A stretch of DNA of 64,000 bases from Chrysomallon squamiferum (lineage: Eukaryota > Mollusca > Gastropoda > Neomphalida > Peltospiridae). Shown here in pieces: positions 14,470 to 27,211 of the stretch. The DNA is taken from the NCBI GenBank assembly GCA_012295275.1, contig CM022676.1:6044719-6108718 (forward strand), given 5' to 3'. Each line of letters begins with the position of its first letter. Within the stretch, counting starts at the first letter, position 1. The notes beneath the pieces are model-generated. The model worked only from the letters and a program-made list of their open reading frames with translations. It was not told the DNA's origin and did not search any database. The translations under genes and the position numbers were made by a program.

Positions 14470-14790
14470 AATTTTTTTAATGACTGTTTGAGAGACCAAA
14501 CCATTAAATGGGACACTTGAACCAGGTAGCAACAAGATATCTTTTTTATGCACCTTCCCATAGACAGGAAAAAAAAAAAAAAAGAAGAGTGAAGTAATGA
14601 TACACTCAATATATTTTTTTAATTGTAAAGACACAGAAGCACACACCATTTACTTTAATGAACCAGTCCCAGAGCACTGGTTGGAATTTGAAATATTCTA
14701 ACAAGCACATAGAAAAGGCACGATCACAATATATATATATATATATTGACTCTAATGTAATATGGTTACCAGAGATTGGATCCTGGACTC
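14470..14790 (-). mobile_element. Degenerate tRNA-derived SINE with mollusc-type core
   Basis: Read on the minus strand it gives CCAACCAGTGCTCTGGGACT, then AATGGTGTGTGCTTCTGTGT, then CCTGTCTATGGGAAGGTGCA and AGATATCTTGTTGCT. This order matches the core I recall from molluscan SINEs (a CCAGTG...ACTGG hairpin, a GGTATGTGC...CCTGTCTGTGGG block, and a GATCCCTTGCTGCT block). A poly-T run (poly-A on the + strand, about 14570-14583) and AT-rich sequence interrupt the middle. The tRNA head is uncertain. Confidence 0.65.
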
Positions 14791-14824
14791 TTAAGAATAA
14801 TGGTTTATGACTGGATCAGCCTAG

Positions 14825-14930
14825 AGATCCAGTTCTCTTTGGAGCAGAGTTCTAAAGTGAATTGATCCAGGGATCCAGTTTTCTTTGGAACAGAGCTCTA
14901 AAGTGAATGGATCCAGGGATGGATGCGTGG
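14825..14930. repeat. Two-copy tandem repeat with GATCCAG words
   Basis: A unit of roughly 50-58 bp containing GATCCAGTTCTCTTTGGAGC and TCTAAAGTGAATTGATCCAG occurs twice, about 85% alike. Confidence 0.8.
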
Positions 14931-15577
14931 CTCTGCGTGGGAGAAAGTTCTCTAAACCACTGATTCACAGCCTGTTGTTGATATATTATTGAACAGAATT
15001 CCGGTATCTCACGTATCTACAACAATACACATTGTATGTCGCCTGTGGCTTAAACAAGTAGTATTCCTGCCCCTTGCTGACACTGTTTGTTTGTGTTTGC
15101 CACAACAAAGCTGACCTAAGATAACAGATCACTTTTCACTGGTCAGGTTTTGATGACCATACCAACTACTGTTTGTTTTTTCATTGTAGTATGGGTTTTT
15201 TGGATAGTAGTATTTTTAACGTTTTTTCAGTATGGCTGAACATGATGATGAAACCATGTTACAGGCTTGTATATTTTGGAGGGAAATTAAAAAAATTATT
15301 AGGGGTGGGGTGTTTTTGTTGTGGTTTTTTTTTTTTTGGTAATGTAGGCAGTTGTATTTTGTTCAAGTTTTTGTTGTTTATATTTGATTATGATAAACCT
15401 GTTTTTTGTGTTATTTTTTAAATATTTATTTTGTTTTTTGTTTTGTTTTGTTTTGTTTTGTTTTGTTTTATTTTATTTTATTTTATTCTATTTTATTTTA
15501 TTTATTTATTTATTATATTTTATTTATTTTATTTTATTATATTTTATTTATTTTATTTTATTTTATTTTATTTTATT

Positions 15578-15608
<31 letters not shown>

Positions 15609-15869
15609 TCTTGTCTGGTTTTTAGATAGTAGTATTTAAAATACTTTTCAATATGGCAGCTGAATCTCATGAGAAAAACATATATACAAATCTTGTAATG
15701 TAAATAATAATAATAATGATGTATTTCAGAAATTTTTATCATGAAGAAAGAAAAACAAATCACATAAAATATTACAATTTAATATAGATTTTATTATAAA
15801 TGTAATTAAGGGTGGTAATACCATGTTATGTGTGTGTGTATGTGTATATGTGTCTGTGTGTGTGTGTGT

Positions 15870-15914
<45 letters not shown>

Positions 15915-16469
15915 CTTATGTGTCTGTGGGAATCTTTACATATATGAATGTATATGTTGTGTGTGTGTGTATTTATGTATCACCTATCTATCTGTCTGTC
16001 TGTCTGTCTGTGTGTTTCACAAGGTACAAAAGTATGTGTGTCAGTATGTACATCTGTCTGGTTTCTTCCATGGCATATATATTCAAAATCTTTATGTCTC
16101 TCGTACTTTTCACCTTCGAGTTTAACTACCTTTCAGGCATGAAATAACTTTAAAAAGTCATTAATTTTATTTTACTTTATATCTTTTTGGTCAGGTATTT
16201 ATAGAGCAAGTCTTGATAAATTGCAAGACTATTTTACTTAGACTGGATTCTGATGATTTTTTGATGTTTTGTCCCATCTGGTATCCATTATAGACACTTT
16301 TAATACTATCTTCTTCAAAACTGTTACTGCTTTTTAATTAAAATAGATTTCTTCCTCTGAAATCTGTTCCTACCCCTAAACCCTCACCTGAAAAGTTTTT
16401 TTTTTTTTTTTTTTTTTTTTTTATTGTAGAGTTGTTTGTTAGTTTTAGGGGTTTTTTGTTTTTGTTTAA

Positions 16470-16521
<52 letters not shown>

Positions 16522-17027
16522 TATTATTATTATTATTGATTATTTATTATTTATTAGTTGTATTAAAGATTATTTATTCATTTATTTATTGTTTTGTACT
16601 AATTATATTTTGTTTTGTAAAAAAAAAAATGTTTGTACTATTTATTCTTCTCATTTTTGAATATTTATTTTATTTCATTTTCATTACATTTCATTTTAAT
16701 GGGTGGGATTTATTTTGTGTGTGTGTTTCTTTTTTTTTTTTAAATTCTATTTCATTTCAATTTATATTCTTCATCTTATATAAGTTATACCTTTTTACTA
16801 TCAGAGCAGTCAAATTCAGTTCTATTATATTTCAGATTTTATTCTTCATTTTATATGTTTTAACTCTTTATTACCAGCACAGCCAAAAATAACACATTTT
16901 ACTTTTTTTCTTTCTTTCAGGTAAGTTCCTAAGAGATAAATAAAATCTGGTTTGTAAAGAAATAATTTTGAAGAAAGTGAGGTAAGATTAGATATAAGTC
17001 CTTCAGAAAGGTAAAGAAATACATTCC
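14931..17027. other. Non-coding DNA with T-rich and GT-rich microsatellites
   Basis: It holds degenerate (TTTTG)n/(TTTTA)n/(TTTA)n at 15430-15605, (GT)n at 15833-15912, poly-T at 16397-16421 and (ATT)n at 16470-16540. The open frames here are repeat translations. Confidence 0.7.
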
Positions 17028-17515
17028 AGTGAAAATATTAATGCTTTCTTCTAAACAAAGGCATTGCCTAGGTTTTGGTGAAAACGCATTAATACTGTGT
17101 TCTAAAAAAATATTACGTATGTATGTGAGAATATGTTAATGTTATATTTTAAACAAAGTAGTACAAAGTCTTATTTGAGAATATTATTACTGTATTCTAA
17201 ACAAAGTATTACTTAGATTAGTGTAAAAATAAATTATTAATACTATGTTCTAAAAAGTATTACATAGGTATGTGGAAGGGGAAAATATATTAATGTTATA
17301 TTTTTAAACAAAGTAGTACAAAGGTTTGTTTGAAAATATTATAGTATTCTAAACAAAGTATTACTTAGGTTAGTTTGAAAAAAAATATATATATATTAAT
17401 ACTATGTTCCAAAAAGTATTACATAGGTATGTGAGAATATATTAATGTTATATTTTAAACAAAGTAGAACAAAAGGCTTGTTTGAAAATATTAATACAAT
17501 ATTCTAAACAACTTT
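17028..17515. repeat. Higher-order tandem repeat, subunit about 45 bp in a roughly 170-180-bp unit
   Basis: Blocks reading AATACTATGTTCTAAAAAGT, ATTACATAGGTATGTGAGAA, AATGTTATATTTTAAACAAA and GTAGTACAAAG recur in the same order about three times. The blocks are related to one another, with alternating ATTCTAAACAAAGTATTACT subunits. Confidence 0.8.
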
Positions 17516-17989
17516 TGTTAAAAACAAAAATAAATAGTTTAGTTTTGGAGGTTTTATTTTTATTATTAAAGCATTTATTATTTAATTAAGCAAAAAAAAA
17601 AAAAAAAAAAAAAAAAAGAAGAAACTGTAAAATTAAATTACAAAAATTCACAAAGGTATAAAAAAGAAAACCAGTAATTCAGAAATAAAGCTCTAACAAG
17701 ATCGGACATATGTTGTATATTAAAAGTGAAAAAAAAGAAAAAGAAGAGAAATGCTTGAGTAATTGGATAACACATTAAATACCAACCATATGTTGAGAAT
17801 AATTTGTTTTCCTTCCCACCAAACATTAGATGAAGAATTGTTTCCAAGCAACTAGGATTTGTTTTTCAAACAGAATTCACAAGCATGATAATGTTTGGCA
17901 ATTCGGCAAAGTAAACTAAAGTAATATTAAAAAAAAAAAAAAAAATTAAAAAAAAAAATTAAAAAAAAATTCTGTTTCTTCCTTCTAAA

Positions 17990-18420
17990 TCTTGCAAGTG
18001 CCATCTGTCAGGTTTTAGGAAATGAGCTGGAAAGGTAGATCGGAAATATTCTAACTCCTACCCTAGAGATTTCAGACTGGTATGCGCGGCCATCAGCGTG
18101 AATTACCTGCCCTTTGATCTCTCTCGAGAACTGAAGATCTGCGGTTTAAACGAAATTAAGCGCGTTCTCGGTCTTTAGGGAGGAGTTACAGGACGCATTA
18201 GGCGTTTACAGATAATGTTTCCGGAATGGGCAAAAAGGTGTAAAACAGGGGTTACCTGGAATCCAGCACGTGAAGCCGCATTAAACTCGACTTGTAAACG
18301 CCATAAAAATGTGTGCTGTAAAGACTCCAGGAGGAGAGTTTCAGATAAGGGAGATAACTCTAATCAGTTTGCAGTTATAGCGCTGTAGATAGGCCAGCAT
18401 GGAGTGATGATGATAAAAAA
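17990..18420. promoter_or_regulatory. Complex CpG-containing island, candidate regulatory element
   Basis: About 400 bp of complex sequence with several CpGs in AT-rich surroundings. It contains the TCF/LEF-type site CCTTTGATCT (18111-18120), a 10-bp inverted pair GGCGTTTACA / TGTAAACGCC (18201, 18293), each half holding a forkhead-like TGTAAAC, and AAGGGAGATAACT (18347). No exon was seen. Regulatory function is inferred from motifs only. Confidence 0.4.
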
Positions 18421-18635
18421 AAACAGTTTTTTTTTATTAATTTCTCAACACTGTTTCTGATTCAGGCTCTTTTTTTTTTTTTTTTTGATAACAGGAAAAT
18501 GGTTGAGAAATAAAATAAAAATTTTGTCTGAGGGTCTCATATCACATTTTTTATTTTGCTAGAAATCTATCTCTATAGGACACTGTATTTTTATTAATTT
18601 TGTTTCTTTTTTCATATGTCTGTGATAATGTCTGT

Positions 18636-18671
<36 letters not shown>

Positions 18672-18824
18672 ACATACGTTTTTTTTCTTACTTTTCACAT
18701 TGTCTGTGTTTACATGGATCTGTTCATAATCTGTATGTAAATAATAAACATGATATTATACATAAATAAAAATTATTGAAAAAAAATATAAATAAGAAAA
18801 ATTATTGAAGAATATATATATATG

Positions 18825-18856
<32 letters not shown>

Positions 18857-19240
18857 TGTGGTTAAATATTTAAAAAAATGATAATGAAAAGTAATTATAA
18901 ATAATAATTATTAAACAATAATAATAATAATAAAATAAATAAAATAAATAAATAACATGCTGAATATTCTTCAATACAATACACACACCGATAAATTGAT
19001 TTATTACTAAATAAATAAAAACAAAACCATCAGTTCACAAAGACACTAATTTTTCATTTTTCCAATGTTCAAAAGGGAAGGGGGAACAGACATTTGTTAC
19101 CTGCAGTTAACAGACCTGTGTCTGTCACCTGTCAGGTAATAGAAACTGCCATTCACCTTTCTTCTCTCTTCATGTTCTCTTTCTCTTTATCAAAAAAAAA
19201 AAAAAAAAAAAAAAAAGAAAAACAAATGGATCATTATTTC
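18421..19240. other. AT-rich non-coding DNA with simple repeats
   Basis: (GT)n at 18637-18670, (GTAT)n at 18825-18858, AAT/AAAT runs at 18910-18955 and poly-A at 19192-19216. Nothing else was recognised. Confidence 0.6.
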
Positions 19241-19800
19241 AATTATTAACAGTTAGCTCCTCGTTATAAAAATCCCAATTGACAAACCCCCATCAACACA
19301 TGGCCAGTGAAGAGACAGACAGAGAGAGACAAGAGAGACATTATTCAGAAATGCTAACCCCGCCCTTTTCATCCCCTTGACCCCTGACCCCTGACCCCCA
19401 CCTCAGGTCGGGTTGTTAAAAGGGCTCGATTTTCTCCGAGTTTATTACCCATTGTGAAGATAACAATGCCTCCTATTTGTCACCAGTTTGTTTGAGAATT
19501 ATCTGCCCCGTGATGAACGAACACAAGAGGGCAGCACTGATTGGCGCACCCCCTCTCCCTGTGAGGAAGGCTGAAAAGGGACGACAGATGGTGCTGTTGT
19601 ATCATTGTCCCGGTTTTCTGCGCCTAAGATCAAAGGAGCTTGTGCCGAATTCGTTTCAAGTACCGAATTGCCGAATTTGTTTCAAGTACCGAATTGCCGA
19701 AATTACATTTTGTTTTTCAAGTGGTGCATTGTACTTGTTGTTATTGTTTAGGTTTAAATGTGGAAAGAGTTATTGATTTTGAAATAAAGAGTTGTTTTGA
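19240..19800. promoter_or_regulatory. Complex island with nuclear-receptor-like and TCF-like sites
   Basis: Three TGACCCC words abut at 19378, 19385 and 19392; on the minus strand these are GGGTCA half-sites spaced by one base (DR1 geometry). AGATCAAAGG at 19627-19636 is a TCF/LEF-type consensus. CGAATT-rich words with TTTCAAGTACCGAATTGCCG repeat at 19650-19700. The open frame at 19477-19776 has no recognisable domain. Function is inferred. Confidence 0.35.
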
Positions 19801-20045
19801 GTATTCGTGGTTGAGTAATGAGTAACTGAGTTTTGCTGTGAGTAAATATAAATTTGTAACATGTTTATGAAACTGTTTTATTTTATACGTTTTGCTGAAG
19901 TTTTCGAAATTTTTCAAAATCTTTTTTCACCTTTTCATTTCCTAAAATGCCATCTTCAGTTCTTTGTTATTATATATGAATAAAATTTATTATTTTCTTT
20001 TGCAAAAACAGTAAACATTTGAAGAATAAGTATATGACAGTATAT

Positions 20046-20057
<12 letters not shown>

Positions 20058-20079
<22 letters not shown>

Positions 20080-20130
20080 TTTGAATGTGTAGTAATAGTA
20101 ATAATAATAATAATAATAATAGTAATAATA
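20058..20130. repeat. (GT)n and (AAT)n microsatellites
   Basis: A short GT array (to about 20078) followed by AAT units to about 20130. Confidence 0.9.
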
Positions 20131-20389
20131 ATATTAAAAGGATTAATATTTTTTTTACTAACAATTCCTCATTTTATTTATTTTTTTTTTTTTTCTATTT
20201 TTTTAAAAACATAAAATTAATGAACTGCTACTACTACAACTACATTTCACCTTCGTCATCACCTTCGTCATTGACTGGTTTCACACATGTGTTTGGCAAA
20301 CTGCTTGTCCGGTTGGGCTGCTTTGATAAATGGTCAGTCTACTTTGCTCCATTACACTTTTCTTCTTTTTTTTTTTTTTTTTCCCGGTC

Positions 20390-20580
20390 TTGAAAGTGAT
20401 CTTGATGAGAGAACCAGTTGTCTCTCCGCTCTCAGCTGACAGAAATGTCTGACAAATGGCTACTACAGCACCGGTCTTTAGCACCCGTGTCAAGAATGGG
20501 AAATAAATCAAATTCCAAGATGGCCGAAATAGGTCCCCCCGTTTCCCCCCCCCAGTACCCATTATAAAGGTCACTTCAAG
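20390..20580. other. Short complex non-coding island
   Basis: Complex sequence between T runs. No exon or RNA gene was recognised. Confidence 0.3.
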
Positions 20581-20598
20581 AAGGAATTTTAATTTTTT

Positions 20599-20634
<36 letters not shown>

Positions 20635-20641
<7 letters not shown>

Positions 20642-21165
20642 TAGGCTGTTAAATCAATGATAAATCACAAAAGGACTAATAATAAATAATTTTTCTTACT
20701 GTATCCATAGCAACGGAAAGATTTTTTTAAAACAGAATGGAGGAATTTTTTGGATGTTAAATCAATGTTAAAATTCCAAAAGGACAATAATAGGTTATTA
20801 TTCTTGTGGTATATATATATATATCCTTAAAGACATAAAATTTTCTAAGAATGACTCTGTGAAATGGAAGATTCCTGTCAGTTGAATTATGGTAAATTCT
20901 GACTTGACCATGAAACAGAATTGCTCTTTTAGTACCCACAGCATTGGAATATCTTCAAGAAAGAAAGGAAGGAATTTTAGGATGTTAATTCTGGTAAATT
21001 CCAAGATGACCCTTAATAAAGTTAATTGTCCTCACAGTAGTATTCACAGCAGTAGAATATTTTCAAAGAGGAAAGGAGGGGTTTGTTGTTGCTGTTAAAT
21101 CAGTGACAAATTCTTAAAAGAAAAAAAAATGAAGTGAATTAATATATCAGTTGTATCCATGACAT
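20635..21165. repeat. Degenerate tandem repeat, unit about 110-120 bp, four to five copies
   Basis: Recurring ordered words: GGATGTTAAATCAATGTTAA, ATTCCAAAAGGAC, TCTTACTGTATCCATAGCAA and GGAGGAATTTTTTGGATG. Copies are strongly diverged. Confidence 0.65.
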
Positions 21166-21830
21166 TAATTTTATTTTAAAAAAATTATATTTTATAAATT
21201 TTACAAAAAACAGTTTTCTGAGAGGAGATTGTTTTGGTTTTAAAATTACTCACCTTGGAATTTTAATTTTATTATATCTTCAAGCTAAAAACAAAGTAAT
21301 AAAAATTAAAAAAAACAAAAAACAAACAAAAACCATGCCTTAAAACCTTCTTTTCATGATTATATCACCTTAGAATTTAGCAAAAATATATTCCAATAAT
21401 GACATAGCTTCAAAACTCTCCTTAAAACACATCATCATCATCATCATCATAAGGGAATTTTAATCAGGTGATATTTTTCTAATTAACACATCTTTAATAA
21501 AGTGTTCAATTACAAAAATACGCAATTACTGCAGGAGTGAACACCTTAAAACCTAGCTGTTTCAATCATCAGACTGATGATGATGATCTCTCGAAAGCAG
21601 AAGAATCATTCATCATTCATTCCACGTTGATGAGAGGTAAAAACGGAGAGTGGCCTTTGAGAAAATAGTCTCATCAACGTAATTTAGTGAGGTAATATTT
21701 TCCAGTCAACTTGTCTTTATTAAGTGCAAAGGGGCTGCAGCACTGGGTTAATTGTTCATGGTTTACAGCCCGACATTTTCCCATCAGCTGCTTCTGAGTA
21801 AATTGTTCATTATCTATCTTTGTTCTCTCT
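21166..21830. other. Non-coding DNA, no recognised feature
   Basis: Contains (ATC)n at about 21432-21450 and repeated ATGATG near 21575. No coding signal was seen. Confidence 0.5.
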
Positions 21831-21836
21831 CTTTCT

Positions 21837-21867
<31 letters not shown>

Positions 21868-22017
21868 AATATTTCTCTCTCTCTCTCTCTCTCTCATTCT
21901 CTCTCTCTCTCATATGTCTTATTCTGTCCATACATTTTTCTCTTTCTCTGTATTTGTCTCTTGCTTTATTAAACTGTCATGTAACATCTCTACACCTTTC
22001 TGTTCATTTATCTTTTG

Positions 22018-22104
<87 letters not shown>

Positions 22105-22249
22105 CTGGTTCTTTCTCCCTCTGTGTTTCTCTCTGTTGCTCTGAATCTCTCTGTCTCTGTCTCTTTCTGTCTGTCTGAATCTCTCTGTCTCTGTCTCTTT
22201 CTTTCTCACTCTCTCTGTTTCTCTCTCTCTTTGTTTCTTGTTCTCTCTT

Positions 22250-22320
<71 letters not shown>

Positions 22321-22380
22321 GTCTTTTTCTCCTTATCTCTATCTGTTTTATCTCTCTCTCACTCTCTCTCAATCTGTATA
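21831..22380. repeat. Long compound (CT)n region
   Basis: Pure CT at about 22030-22100 and 22256-22297, with CTGT and CTTT variants between. The long open frames on both strands are repeat translations. Confidence 0.95.
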
Positions 22381-22679
22381 CCTACCTATATAACCTCACA
22401 TACACACACACACAAACATCTCATTTTTCCCTCATCTCCTCAGTCTGTCCTGTCAACAGAGTTATTAAGCGAAGACAATAAGGAGACAAAGAGCATTAAC
22501 TTGTTCATTAAACGCCAGTCTACCCCTCTGATGTTTTACCAATCACTCGCAGCAGATCTTAACTCTCCTCTCTTCAAAGTATTGTGTCTCGGGCTAGCGA
22601 TTTCACAGCCAGTGACCCCAGGACACGGTTTTTTTTTAATGCCCCTACTTGAAACCATTTAACTGCCTGCACCGAAACA

Positions 22680-22965
22680 TCAGGCCACCAAGGGAGACAA
22701 CTGTGCTAACAACACCACATCAAAGAGGCCAAGGGAGAGAACCATTATAACGACACTACCATCAAAGTGGCCAGGGGAGAGAATCATTATGATGACACTA
22801 CCGTGAATGAATGACCAAGGGAGAGAATCATTATGATGACACTACCATCAAAGTGACCAAGGGAGGGAATCATTACGATGACACTGATATCAAAGGAACC
22901 CAGGGAGAAAAGTCTGCTGATGACCTCTACATCAAAGACACTAAGGGAGTTAATCTTGCTGAGGA
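22680..22965. repeat. Minisatellite with unit about 40 bp, roughly seven copies
   Basis: The unit contains CCAAGGGAGAGAATCATTAT and GATGACACTACCATCAAAG. Its start is a variant of the dispersed AAGGGAGRTAAYT word; the terminal copies keep closer forms (22690, 22943). Confidence 0.88.
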
Positions 22966-23915
22966 CATCCATACTAATGGAAATAATTTACGCTAGACAT
23001 TCTTACACACAAACAGACTGTGTCACTTGATAATGGCTGTCGACGGTCCATTTAAACATGTCCATTTGTCCTTCTGTTCTCTTTAGCAGAACACCTGTTA
23101 GAACATTTTAACTTGATTCATAAAGAAATGTTACAGAGTGGGAGCTAAAGGTAGATTGGGGAAAAGAGGGAGGGAGGGAGGGGGAGAGAGAGAGATGGTG
23201 GGTAATAGACCATGCAAATTGTACTACTACTGTTATTTATTTGTTTGTTTGTTTCTTTATTTTATTTTATTTTTATTTTTATTTTTTTGAAATTTTATTA
23301 TGTTTTATTTACTTATATATGACAGTTCTTGAAAATTTTATTATCCATTTCTTCGTTTTAACTGTTATATCTTTGCTTTTCATAAACTCTTTGTCTCTGC
23401 CCATCTTTATAATTCATCTTTTCTGTTCTCTTCACCTTTTTTTTTTTTTTTTTTATTTTTTTTATAATCTTTTATTTTCTGCTTTCAAAACTAACATTTT
23501 ACCATTTATGTCATTATCAAAAACTTCACCAACAGTTCACAAACAAGAACATTATTGTATTTTCAATCGATGACATCTATTTCATTTTACGACCAAAATA
23601 TTTCAAAACACACATCAAAGAATCTCTAATCTACTCTGCATGTCACCTTCTGGTTTTTTACTGCCAAAAAAAAAAAAAAAACAGTTATTTTTGTTTCTAG
23701 AAAGTTGTATTAAATTTCAGATTTTCTTTACAAATATTATTCAGCCACATTTTGCAGCAAATGTTGCAGTTGTGGACAGGGAAAGAGATTAGGGAACTTT
23801 TTTTTTTTTTTTTTTTTCTTTTTTTAAATAATCTTTCTTTTTAGTCACCTGTTGACAGAAATTTTATGTTATTCTTTGTTTTATGGCTTTTTTGTTGCTA
23901 GGGTTTTTTTTTTTG

Positions 23916-23946
<31 letters not shown>

Positions 23947-25130
23947 CATTATTTTATTTATTTTTGATTTTGTTCTTTGGTTTCGTTTATTTTTGTTTTG
24001 TGTTTTTTTTTGTAATAAATTATCCAAATGTTTATGAATTGTGCATTTCATATTTGCATACATACAAACACACACACACACACATACACATACAGACACA
24101 GACACACATATACAAACATACAAACATATAAACACATGAAGCTACATACTTATATACATGTATCTATCTATCTAACTATATGTATGTGTGCATGTGTGTG
24201 TGTGTGTGTGTGTGTGTGTTCATAAGCTGACATACATGTACACAGACACACCTACAGACATACATACAAAATGCACCCAAACACACATAACAAATATGCA
24301 ACTGAATACCATATAATTCAGCTGGTTACAAAATCCTACTTCTATATTTAATTCACTCACCATGGACCACCATGTCTACACAATAACTGACTAAATTATT
24401 TACATCAGTAAAACCAACCATTCATCACAAAGCACCACAAAGCACCCAGCCCAGCCTGATGATTCACAGTATTTCTTTATCTCTTTATTTATCATTGGTG
24501 CTGAAAACAAACATCTCCCTCGACTCCTTTCTGTTGAAATGTTCAAGTTCCCTGGCTGCTTCATCGTGGTTGTTGTTGTTGTTGTCTGAATTTCTTGTAC
24601 CCATCGCTTCTTGTCTTGTCTGTCTCAGTGATGACAACTGAGATGGTGGGGCCATTTTCGTTTTTCAACCTTCCTGCAAAAAAGATCAATTTCCTGTCAA
24701 GGGACGTCACTCCGGGCTGCGTTTCTGTGTCTGTAATGAAAGAATCTTGTATTTGTGAAAACAGATTCCTGTGTGTGTGTTGACAAGGGGGGTATTAATC
24801 ATCTGGGTGGGGTCATAACGTTGCCACAAGTATTTATTTTTTTTTATTTTTTTTTTTTTTTTTTTTTTTTTCTGATAACAGCTTTTCCTTTTGGATGACC
24901 TGGGCAAAGTAATTGACATCAGAAATAATTGTTATTTGTTTTTTGTTTCTGTTTAATCTTCTCATTGATGTTTTGTGTTGTTGTGTATATATGTGTGTAA
25001 GTTTTTTTTAACTTGAAAGATTTTATATTTTGATACAGAGGTTGTGAGGTCAAATCACAGTGTTGGTTTTTGAATGCATTTTTTTTTGTTATGACTTTTT
25101 TTTTTTTTTATTTTTTTTTTTTTTTTTTTA
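22966..25130. other. AT-rich non-coding DNA with T runs and CA/GT microsatellites
   Basis: It includes a GGGAGGGAGGGAGGGGG run (23168-23184), poly-T tracts (23795-23818, 23917-23946, 24848-24870, 25109-25129) and CA/GT repeats at 24067-24105 and 24195-24219. No exon was seen. Confidence 0.6.
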
Positions 25131-25285
25131 TTTTCTCTTTCTGTAATTCTCTCTCTGTGTCTCTCCCTTTCTCTCTCTCTCTCTCTTTCATTCACTAATT
25201 CTTTCACTATCTCATTGATCAGTAAAATTCATTTTTCTTTATTTTTTTATATGTCTGTCATCATCTCTTTCTTTTTCTTTCTGTT

Positions 25286-25410
<125 letters not shown>

Positions 25411-25757
25411 CTCGCATTCAATTTCTTTCTCTTACTATAGGGGCACGACATAAGTTTGTATAGCAAAGTAAATTTCACATTTGTAACACTTGAACCAAAC
25501 TGAAGCCAGATGTAGCCAGTATTGAGTTCCTGGTTTCTGCTCCCATCACCTGGGTGTAGCTTTTCAAGAAGAATGGCAAAAACTTCTTTTAATCTCCCAT
25601 TCTTGTGTGTTCCTCCTTTCTTTATCAGTCTCTTTTAGTTTTAGTCATTATGCTGTACGTCTTCTCCCTCCCTCATTCCACCTTGATGTTTGAGTTTCTC
25701 TGTGATCTGCCTATCTACATTTTTGTCACACAGTTTCTCTGATTTTCATCTCTTTTG

Positions 25758-25791
25758 ATTTCTCTCTCTCTTTCTCTCTTGCTCTCTCTCT

Positions 25792-25880
<89 letters not shown>

Positions 25881-26044
25881 CTCTTTCTCTCTCTCTGTTT
25901 CTCTATCTATCTATCTATCTCTTTATGTATCTCTCTAACCTGTTTCTCTGTCTCACTTATATGTTTTCTAACCTGTTTTCCTCACTTTTCACTCTTTTTC
26001 AATCTCTCTATCCCTTTTTTAACCATTCTGTCTTTCAGTCCTCA

Positions 26045-26128
<84 letters not shown>

Positions 26129-26240
26129 GTCACTTTTCCCCTTTTTCTCTCATTCTTTATCTTTATATGTCACTTCTGTCTCTCTCGCTCTCTTTCTCAC
26201 TGTTCATATATTTGTCTTTCTCTCTCTCTCTTTTTACTCT
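25758..26240. repeat. Compound (CT)n / (CTAT)n region
   Basis: Pure CT at about 25796-25872 and 26049-26122 with CTAT, CTGT and CTTT variants between. Confidence 0.95.
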
Positions 26241-26329
26241 TTCTTTTCTGGTTGTTTTTTTTCTTTTTTCTTTTTTTTGTTGTTGATTCTCCATTCCAAT
26301 CAAAAATCCATAAAAATACAACTAAAACA

Positions 26330-26620
26330 GAAGACACATTTTAATGTGGATTTTTCACCCCCCCAAAAAAAAAAACCCGCGCACACACCAATGTGTGTTT
26401 TATGCAGGTGGGCCATGGGTCTGGGCAGAACAAAGCATGATGGGTGGCCGCTGCCAGGAATTATGGGATACATTTCACAACAGGTGTTGCATGTGTTGAA
26501 AGTGAAAGTAGCATTGTGAAAATGCTCCTGAAAATGCTCAGCATTTCCCGTTATCTGCGTGTTTAACTCGCGGTTTTGGGAATTTTTATTTCTGTCTGCT
26601 TCTTCTTCTGTTTCAAATAA
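26330..26620. other. Short complex non-coding island
   Basis: Contains GCATGATGGG and GGAATTATGGGATA, similar to the GCATGCTGGGA words near 40523-40720. No exon was recognised. Confidence 0.3.
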
Positions 26621-26718
26621 TTTGTATAACATGTAGAAATCTTTTTATGACTTGTTTTTTTATTATTTTTTTTTTTTTTTGAGTTCTGTCCAGCTGTTTT
26701 GGGGTTAGTTATTTAAGT

Positions 26719-26720
26719 AT

Positions 26721-26775
<55 letters not shown>

Positions 26776-26779
26776 TTTT
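26719..26779. repeat. (ATTT)n microsatellite
   Basis: About 15 ATTT units. Confidence 0.95.
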
Positions 26780-26979
26780 ATCTTAACAGGTTGTTTTTAA
26801 AATTTTTTTTTTTTTTTTCTTTTTTTTTTTTTTAAATTTATTTTTTCAAAGTCTGTTTATTAGAATTTTCATTAACATTGTTTTCTTGTTCTTCCTGTTC
26901 TTTTTGAATTTTTAATTCAGTTATTTTTTTCCTGTTTCTTCCTTTTTTTCATCTTCTTTTTCTTGTTCTTCTTGAATTC

Positions 26980-27154
26980 TTCTTCTTCACGTTTTTCTTT
27001 TTCTTTTATTTTTCTTCTTCTTCTTATTCTTATTTTTATTATTATCATTACCACCACTACTACTACTTCTCTTACTAGTATTGCTACTACTATTACTACA
27101 TCATCATCATTATCATCATCATCATTATCATTATCATCATCATCATCATCATCA

Positions 27155-27210
<56 letters not shown>

Positions 27211-27211
27211 T
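26980..27211. repeat. CTT, ACT, ATC and ATT trinucleotide arrays
   Basis: Adjacent short arrays end in about 17 pure ATT units to 27211, directly abutting the SINE-derived block on its right. Confidence 0.9.

Noticed and set aside
19477-19776. Possible small gene in a complex island
   Set aside because: No domain, splice partner or biased codon use was recognised. The duplicated TTTCAAGTACCGAATTGCCG phrase inside suggests repeat-derived DNA.
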